64,000 nt of DNA from Castanea sativa (lineage: Eukaryota > Streptophyta > Magnoliopsida > Fagales > Fagaceae). The stretch spans positions 32,027,001 through 32,091,000 of the forward strand of contig NC_134013.1 in assembly GCF_040712315.1 (NCBI RefSeq), written 5' to 3'. The stretch's first letter is position 1, and every line of letters begins with the position of its first letter. The position numbers were made by a program, and so were the translations under genes. Of the stretch, positions 58,959-64,000 are shown piece after piece. The notes under the pieces were generated by a model, which worked only from the letters and a program-made list of their open reading frames with translations, was not told where the DNA came from and searched no databases.

Positions 58959-58989
<31 letters not shown>

Positions 58990-60105
58990 TGGTTGAAAGG
59001 ACAAAAATAGCAGCGTCTTGTAGCCATTTATTGGTATGGATTCATTTTAAGTTGTGTGAGTTTATAGAACTTTTTCAATCCTGTAATTATCTCAATTATG
59101 TTTCATCTGTGAACAACATATTGAAAGTCAGATGGATGGAAATAAGTGAGGTAGCAGTTATGTGATACGCCTACAGATAGTTCAAAACTCACTATATGGG
59201 TCTCTGGTTGGACTTTAGAAAAGCTTAAGATCAGCAAAAAATTTGTGGATAATATATGAAGGAAGGGCTATGGGTACGTAAATGGTGTGGGAAAATTTAT
59301 ATAGGAAATTTCAAATATGAATAACTATATAGTGAGCTTTAGGACTAGTCAAAAATTTCATTATACCGGACAAATTCGATTTTTAACTTGGAGTAAACAC
59401 GGGTCAAACAAACCCAACCTGAAGCCTTTTTTTTTAACTTTTTTTTATATGATAATGGAATGCGTAGGGCTATAGGTAAATGGTGTGGGAAAATTTATAT
59501 GGCAAATAGTAAATTTCAAATTTGAATATTTCTAGCACTAGATCTACTATTAACACTGAATAGATTGGAGTGCAATTCATATTAAATATTTATTTATTCT
59601 TCTTTACTTAATATATTATGTTTTATTTTTAAAATTTTATCTTTTCGTTATCTTTCTAGGTAATATAAATTTATTATTACCTTACAATTTACATACAACA
59701 GGAACAAGTGCACTTAAAAGACGGGTTCTCTTTCTCAAAAAAAGTAAAGACGGATTCTTTATCTAATATTTAGTGTTTTTTTTTTCTTTTATGATGATAA
59801 TATCAATAGTGAACTTTGAGACTAATTGTATATTTAACTTCTATTTTTGAGAATTTTGTTATTTTTGGCGGTTAGTCTTTTTTCTGTTTTTATTAATTTT
59901 ACATGTGAAAAAATCCAGGTTACCCATAACCCGACCCGACTAATCCGGTTTGCTAGGTCTGCATTTCATGGTTACTATGTAAAGAGTGCTACATGCCGTA
60001 TGTTGTTCCCTTAATTAAAAAGACCTAGACTTCAAATTTGTCCTGTAGAAGCAGAACGACACGTCTTCTAGCAAAAAGGACAGAACCGTGTCCTCTTTCA
60101 AATTG
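58807..60105. other. Intergenic stretch upstream of the NHL gene
   Basis: AT-rich with an A-tract at 58961-58987. A direct repeat, ggtgtgggaaaatttatat, occurs at about 59285 and 59486 with similar flanks, a relic of a local duplication or of an old repeat. No gene recognised. Confidence 0.5.
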
Positions 60106-60300
60106 CTAGACCATCTAGAGTCTAGACCATCTAGAAGTCAAATGTAACAACCAACACGCGTTTTATGACTAAAAGAAAAAGAAAAATTTACCTTGTTAAG
60201 TAACCTTAACCAGGAAGCAGTCAACCCATAATTCACTCCATCGCATACATTGTCCTAACCTATATATAGCAGACATGTCTCCCTACAATTTCCACACACA
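60106..60300 (+). promoter_or_regulatory. Promoter region of the NHL gene
   Basis: A TATA box, ctatatata, lies at 60260-60268, about 165 bp before the start codon. Upstream are W-box cores (ttgac read on the minus strand) at 60137-60141 and 60220-60224, an acgcgt CGCG box near 60157, and a 16 bp tandem repeat of ctagaccatctaga (60106-60119 and 60122-60135). W boxes bind WRKY factors and would fit a stress-responsive gene; this is inference from motifs. Confidence 0.6.
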
Positions 60301-60316
60301 CGAAAAAAGAAAAAAA

Positions 60317-60335
60317 ACAACAACAACAACAACAA
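60317..60335 (+). repeat. (CAA)n in the 5' UTR
   Basis: Six CAA/AAC units in the presumed leader of the NHL gene. CAA repeats are common in efficiently translated plant leaders. Confidence 0.8.
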
Positions 60336-60433
60336 TTCCTTTTCATTTTAAATTCCTGTCACAAAAGGGAACTATAACACAAAGAGACAGAAAAACACTC
60401 TTGATAGTTCACTGTTTCCAAGAGAATTAGAAA

Positions 60434-61081
60434 ATGGCACAAACAAACCAACAAGTGTTCCCCTTGGGACCAGAAAGTAAGGAGCCTAGAAGTGATGAAG
60501 AGTCTGGCTCTCAAACATCTGCGGAGGAGCTCAAGCGAAAGAAAAGGATCAAGTTGGCCATATATATTGCTGCTTTTGCTGTGTTTCAAACCATAGTCAT
60601 CTTAGTTTTTGCACTCATTGTAATGCGTGTTAAGACTCCAAAAGTCAGGTTGGGCAAGGATGTTACATTCCACAACGTGACCACTGGTAACTCAACATCA
60701 CCTTCCTTCGATATAAACGTCACAACCCAATTGAGGGTTAAGAATGCAAACTTTGGTCCTTACAAATATGATAGCACCGTTGCCACATTCATGTACAAGG
60801 GTGTGACTGTGGGGCAAGTCACAATTCCTAAGGGTAAGACGGGGCTACGTTCGACCAAAAAAGTTGTTGTCACACTAAATGTGAATTCAAAGGACTTGCC
60901 AAGTTCTGCCAATCTTGCAAGTGCCTTAGAAAGCGGGTTGTTGATGCTAAACAGCCATGCCAAGCTTAGTGGGAAAGTGGAATTGATGTTTATAATGAAG
61001 AAGAAGAAGTCTGTCGAAATGAACTGCACCATGACTATCAATTTGTCATCAAAGGAGATCCACTCTATGATTTGCGAGTGA
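60434..61081 (+). CDS. LEA-2 / NDR1-HIN1-like (NHL) membrane protein, 215 aa
   Basis: Single exon, ATG at 60434 in context agaaaatggc, stop TGA at 61079-61081. The N-terminus (residues 1-40) is hydrophilic with an acidic stretch and a basic KRKKRIK before one membrane span (about 41-63, LAIYIAAFAVFQTIVILVFA). Behind it is a LEA-2-type beta-sandwich (about 95-200) with the family motif VKNANFGPYKYDSTVATFMY and then YKGVTVGQVTIPKGK. Possible N-glycosylation sites are N81, N86, N95, N197 and N203. The shape is a type II membrane protein with the domain outside the cytoplasm. Length and layout fit the Arabidopsis At1g64065-like group. Some NHL relatives act in immunity or stress; the function here is inferred only from family. 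It is the only intact ordinary gene in the window. Confidence 0.92.
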   Translation: MAQTNQQVFPLGPESKEPRSDEESGSQTSAEELKRKKRIKLAIYIAAFAVFQTIVILVFALIVMRVKTPKVRLGKDVTFHNVTTGNSTSPSFDINVTTQLRVKNANFGPYKYDSTVATFMYKGVTVGQVTIPKGKTGLRSTKKVVVTLNVNSKDLPSSANLASALESGLLMLNSHAKLSGKVELMFIMKKKKSVEMNCTMTINLSSKEIHSMICE

Positions 61082-61179
61082 CCATAAAGCTGTTTATCTT
61101 CCTTAATTACTTTTATTTTTCAGATTCATTGTAGCTGGATTTTTTTTTTTTTGGTTGTTCATATTATATTTTTTTAAGC

Positions 61180-61185
61180 AATAAA
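61180..61185 (+). terminator. Poly(A) signal of the NHL gene
   Basis: A canonical aataaa lies about 100 bp after the stop codon, preceded by a T-rich stretch. Confidence 0.6.
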
Positions 61186-61856
61186 TTTGTTAGATCTCAA
61201 TTTAACTCGCTAGTGCACTCCCCCCACCCGCCCTGGCCTCCACCTAACAGACTAAAAGAAAGAATGAAATGCTAAGAAAAATATGTGCTCTTACTTACAA
61301 AATGGTTATCTACAAATATTACGACCTATTTACAAATGTAGTTGTCTTATAAGAAGACAAACTAAAAATAAAAAATAAAAAGAATCTTTCATACAAAAAT
61401 AAGTCCTAGATTATTTTATTGGAATATTATATATATACACACACACTAGCTTCATCGTGCAGAGAGCTCTTTTTTTTTAAAGTTTAATGCCATAAATTTT
61501 TAATTTGAATTTGTGAGATTACATGGGAAAGGATTTTTAAGAAGCTAAAAATTAGAATTTTGAAAATGAGTAAACTGTTTGATTTAGTACGTGCTAATTT
61601 TTAGAAAAAAAATTCTTTGGTAATTTTTTTTTTGAATTACAATTTAACCCTTTTTTAAGGAATAAAGATTATGTAATTATAAGTACTTGTGAGATGGGAG
61701 GCAAGAGTTAAGGTTCAAATCTCTGGAAGAGAGTTCTTCACACATATACACTTAAATTAAGCTAGAGTAAATTTTGATCTTGTATAACCAAAAAAAAAAA
61801 AAACTAATTAGATTTGAGCATTTTTGAAGTCATAACTAATTTTCTAAATCTACTTA

Positions 61857-61888
<32 letters not shown>

Positions 61889-62411
61889 AGTTATTATAAA
61901 CTAAATAAAAAATTGCAAATTAACATAGCAATGATTACGATTGGTGTTATTTGAACAACGTATTGAATTTGAATAAACGGCTGCATTACTTTTTTGTGAT
62001 TGGTGAGTGTTGGAAAAATATAAAAGTAACCGGATGTTTCATCATTTGAGAGGAGAAAGTCCTAAAAATGTAGAGAATATTTAGTTTTTGGAGATTGCAT
62101 GAAGTGTTCTAACTATAAAACCCCTTTGTCAACAAGCTTAGAGATGAAATCTCCCATGCACACCATCAGTGACACATAGTTTGCATAATTTTTAGGACAA
62201 AATTTATAATATCTTTGACATCTCTCAAAACTTATAAATTGAAATTGGCAAAAACTCTAATTGGTATCAAATCAATAACATAATAAATTTATTAAATTCT
62301 TAATTATGTTTTTGCTTTTATATTTAAAATTTGACATATGAAGTCTACAAAGTAAAATACTATAAAATATCTTTAACATCACTTTATTAATAAGAAAGAA
62401 TTACATTTAAA

Positions 62412-62453
<42 letters not shown>

Positions 62454-63140
62454 TATGGCAAGACTTAGGTACATTGCTTAATTGTTATTCCTTAGGTTCC
62501 CTTCTTAAGATTATGTCATGTGGATTTTTTCTAATGGGATGAGAGTGTATATTTTAATTAAGTAATCATATGACTGAATCTTAAAGAAGAATCTATGGAA
62601 CAACACTTAAGATACCGTCCTTAAATTTTGTCTTTTTAACTTATTAAGGGAAGAAACATTTTTGCCAAATGTCAAACTAATCGACTATGGACACCACCAT
62701 TGACCAACTCATGACTACAACTACAGGCAACTAAGCTGAATAATTAGTAGAAACAGCTTGAAAGAATGATGGCACTAGTTCTTTTTTTTTTCTTTTTTCT
62801 TTTTTGTTGAGGAACCAGTGATGGCACAAGCTAGTTGTTGGATTTCGGCCTAATTGATTGGAAAGGCTGTAGAAAAGTTAGTGCGCAAATTAAGTGGTCA
62901 AACAATTTATTGCAATTGTCCAAAGTGATTCTTGCATTACATGATACGCAATGGATGCCTTTTTCTTTTTTCTTTTTTTTTTGGGAAAACGCAATGGTAT
63001 GCTTGAAAGCAATTTTGTTGACAAAATCGGAACCAGTTCATACTTCATAATGAAGCCTGCTTATTTTAGGTTTCACATGCAAATATAGTATTTAGCTTCT
63101 GTTGACACATGGGCTGCCAGGAGACTTATTTATTTATTTT
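61186..63140. other. Intergenic stretch, AT-rich
   Basis: No gene recognised. (TA)n microsatellites are at about 61856-61880 and 62419-62448. T-rich tracts are near 62780 and 62962. The short frame at 62835-63050 looks accidental. Confidence 0.6.
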
Positions 63141-63382
63141 TGTTAAGTTACTGATTGTTCCAAAAACTTAATTCTAACACTCTCTCTCACTTGTGAGCCT
63201 ACTCTCCTTAGTAAGTGGGAGCCCAACAAGTGGGAATTTAACATTTTAAATGGGAGGTAGAGTGAAGACAGAGATCGAACTTAGGATCTCCTACTCTGAT
63301 ACCATGTTAAGTTACCGATTGTCCCAAAAACTTAAATTGTTAAGAAAATGGTAAGTTTAATCACTTAATCATAATTCTAATA
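63141..63382 (-). mobile_element. TRIM (terminal-repeat retrotransposon in miniature), 242 bp
   Basis: On the minus strand: an LTR of about 78 bp (63382-63305), then directly the primer-binding site tggtatcagag (63304-63294, complement of initiator tRNA-Met), about 100 bp of internal sequence, a polypurine tract gtgagagagag (63190-63180) and a second LTR (63179-63141). The second LTR lacks about 39 bp from its middle. The LTRs start TGTTAGAATTA in the shorter copy and end CTTAACA in both. A TSD, atttt, flanks it (63136-63140 and 63383-63387). No coding capacity; it depends on other retrotransposons. Confidence 0.8.
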
Positions 63383-63787
63383 ATTTTTATGAACCGCGGA
63401 TATATATTGCGGGAAAGTGGACAAAGTTAATTTGCAACTAATTTCTTCGTTGAAGAGCTTATTAGTTAATAATAATAATAATAATAATAATATAGGTGAG
63501 TTCTAATTAATTCAATTGGTAAAATTTTTTATAGTGGAATAAAAAATTTAAGGTTCAATCCCTACCAAAACCAAAAACTAATTGGTGTCTTGGTTTAATG
63601 ATAAAATATTATCATCAGAAGCGGATGCCATAAGTTAAAACTCTTTTAAAAAATATATATATGTGTGTGTGTGTATGTGTATATATATATATATTATTTT
63701 TTTTATTAACATTACGCCACTTAAATAACCTTTTGAAAATGGAATGCGAAGAGTCAGGTTTTTCCAAACAGGGCTGGCTGGCGACTT
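63383..63787. other. Intergenic stretch with microsatellites
   Basis: (ATA)n at 63467-63492 and a (GT)n/(TA)n run at 63656-63694. No gene recognised. Confidence 0.6.
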
Positions 63788-64000
63788 GGCCTCGCGACTT
63801 GACTGAGTCGCGAGTTCAAGCCGCAAGCAAACAGAATGACCAGACTGGACTTTTTGTCCTGTAGTGCTCCAGCTGCCATAACTGTTCAACTTCTCTGCAC
63901 GCTTCACTCGTGTGCATCATTTGGCGGCTTGCAAGCCACAAGCCTCCCGCGATATCCAATCGCGAGTCCTTGCTTTGCTGCACAATCTTTAGCATTTCTT
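63788..64000. repeat. GC-richer segment with tcgcga/gtcgcgag palindromes, cut by window end
   Basis: Contains ctcgcgacttgactgagtcg followed by cgag, and a later aatcgcgagtcc. This is an inverted-repeat, CpG-containing style seen in Sirevirus LTRs, such as the cgatcgatcg clusters in the Copia element here. It may be part of another LTR continuing beyond the window. No second copy is available to test this. Confidence 0.3.

Noticed and set aside
63240..63344. SINE with tRNA-like promoter
   Set aside because: The tRNA-like text is the complement of a tRNA 3' end (a primer-binding site), and the flanking direct repeats with a 5 bp TSD fit a TRIM better.

Overview
This is a plant nuclear window, about 64 kb long and dominated by transposable elements. 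It is AT-rich, has spliced genes with plant-type GT...AG introns, plant retroelement families and a plant LEA-2/NHL gene. I believe it is a eudicot, probably a woody one; the retroelement style recalls Fagaceae, but that is an impression I cannot test here. I recognise only one ordinary host gene: a single-exon LEA-2/NDR1-HIN1-like membrane protein at 60434-61081. Almost everything else is mobile DNA, much of it nested, with boundaries that can be fixed from terminal repeats and target-site duplications (TSDs).

Layout. 26-2503: a foldback element with long inverted arms, the right arm split by a ~1.2 kb insertion. 2540-7522: a Copia element on the minus strand with 913/933 bp LTRs, several polypurine tracts and only the two zinc knuckles of Gag left, best explained as a deleted Sirevirus. 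9577-29360: one old LINE (about 5.5 kb when its insertions are removed) split by three DNA transposons: a hAT (9842-11588, 8 bp TSD), an 11.6 kb CACTA/EnSpm element (15334-26960, 3 bp TSD) and a second hAT (27951-28825, 8 bp TSD). The LINE reading frame closes exactly at each of the three sites when the insert and one TSD copy are removed. The CACTA element carries a decayed TNPD-type transposase and an apparently intact seven-exon TNPA-like gene of 498 codons.

32180-45145: a non-autonomous element with Helitron-like ends on the minus strand, interrupted by a hAT MITE (33367-33867) and by a Ty3/gypsy element of the Tat type (34544-44353, TSD gttac). 47799-58806: a second, older Tat-type element in the opposite orientation (TSD ttatt). 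Both Tat elements have a dual RNase H and carry, between integrase and the 3' LTR, a three-exon gene on the strand opposite to gag-pol. The second also has a 151 bp tandem array there. A PIF/Harbinger-like MITE (47035-47423), another inverted-repeat element (about 45236-46322) and a 242 bp TRIM (63141-63382, TSD atttt) fill most of the rest.

How it fits together. The LINE, the Copia remnant and the second Tat element are old and broken. The first Tat element is younger, since its LTRs are more alike. The CACTA element keeps one of two transposase genes, so it may have been mobilised partly in trans. The NHL gene lies in a comparatively TE-poor right flank with a recognisable TATA box and W-box cores. 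I saw no rRNA, tRNA or CRISPR locus.
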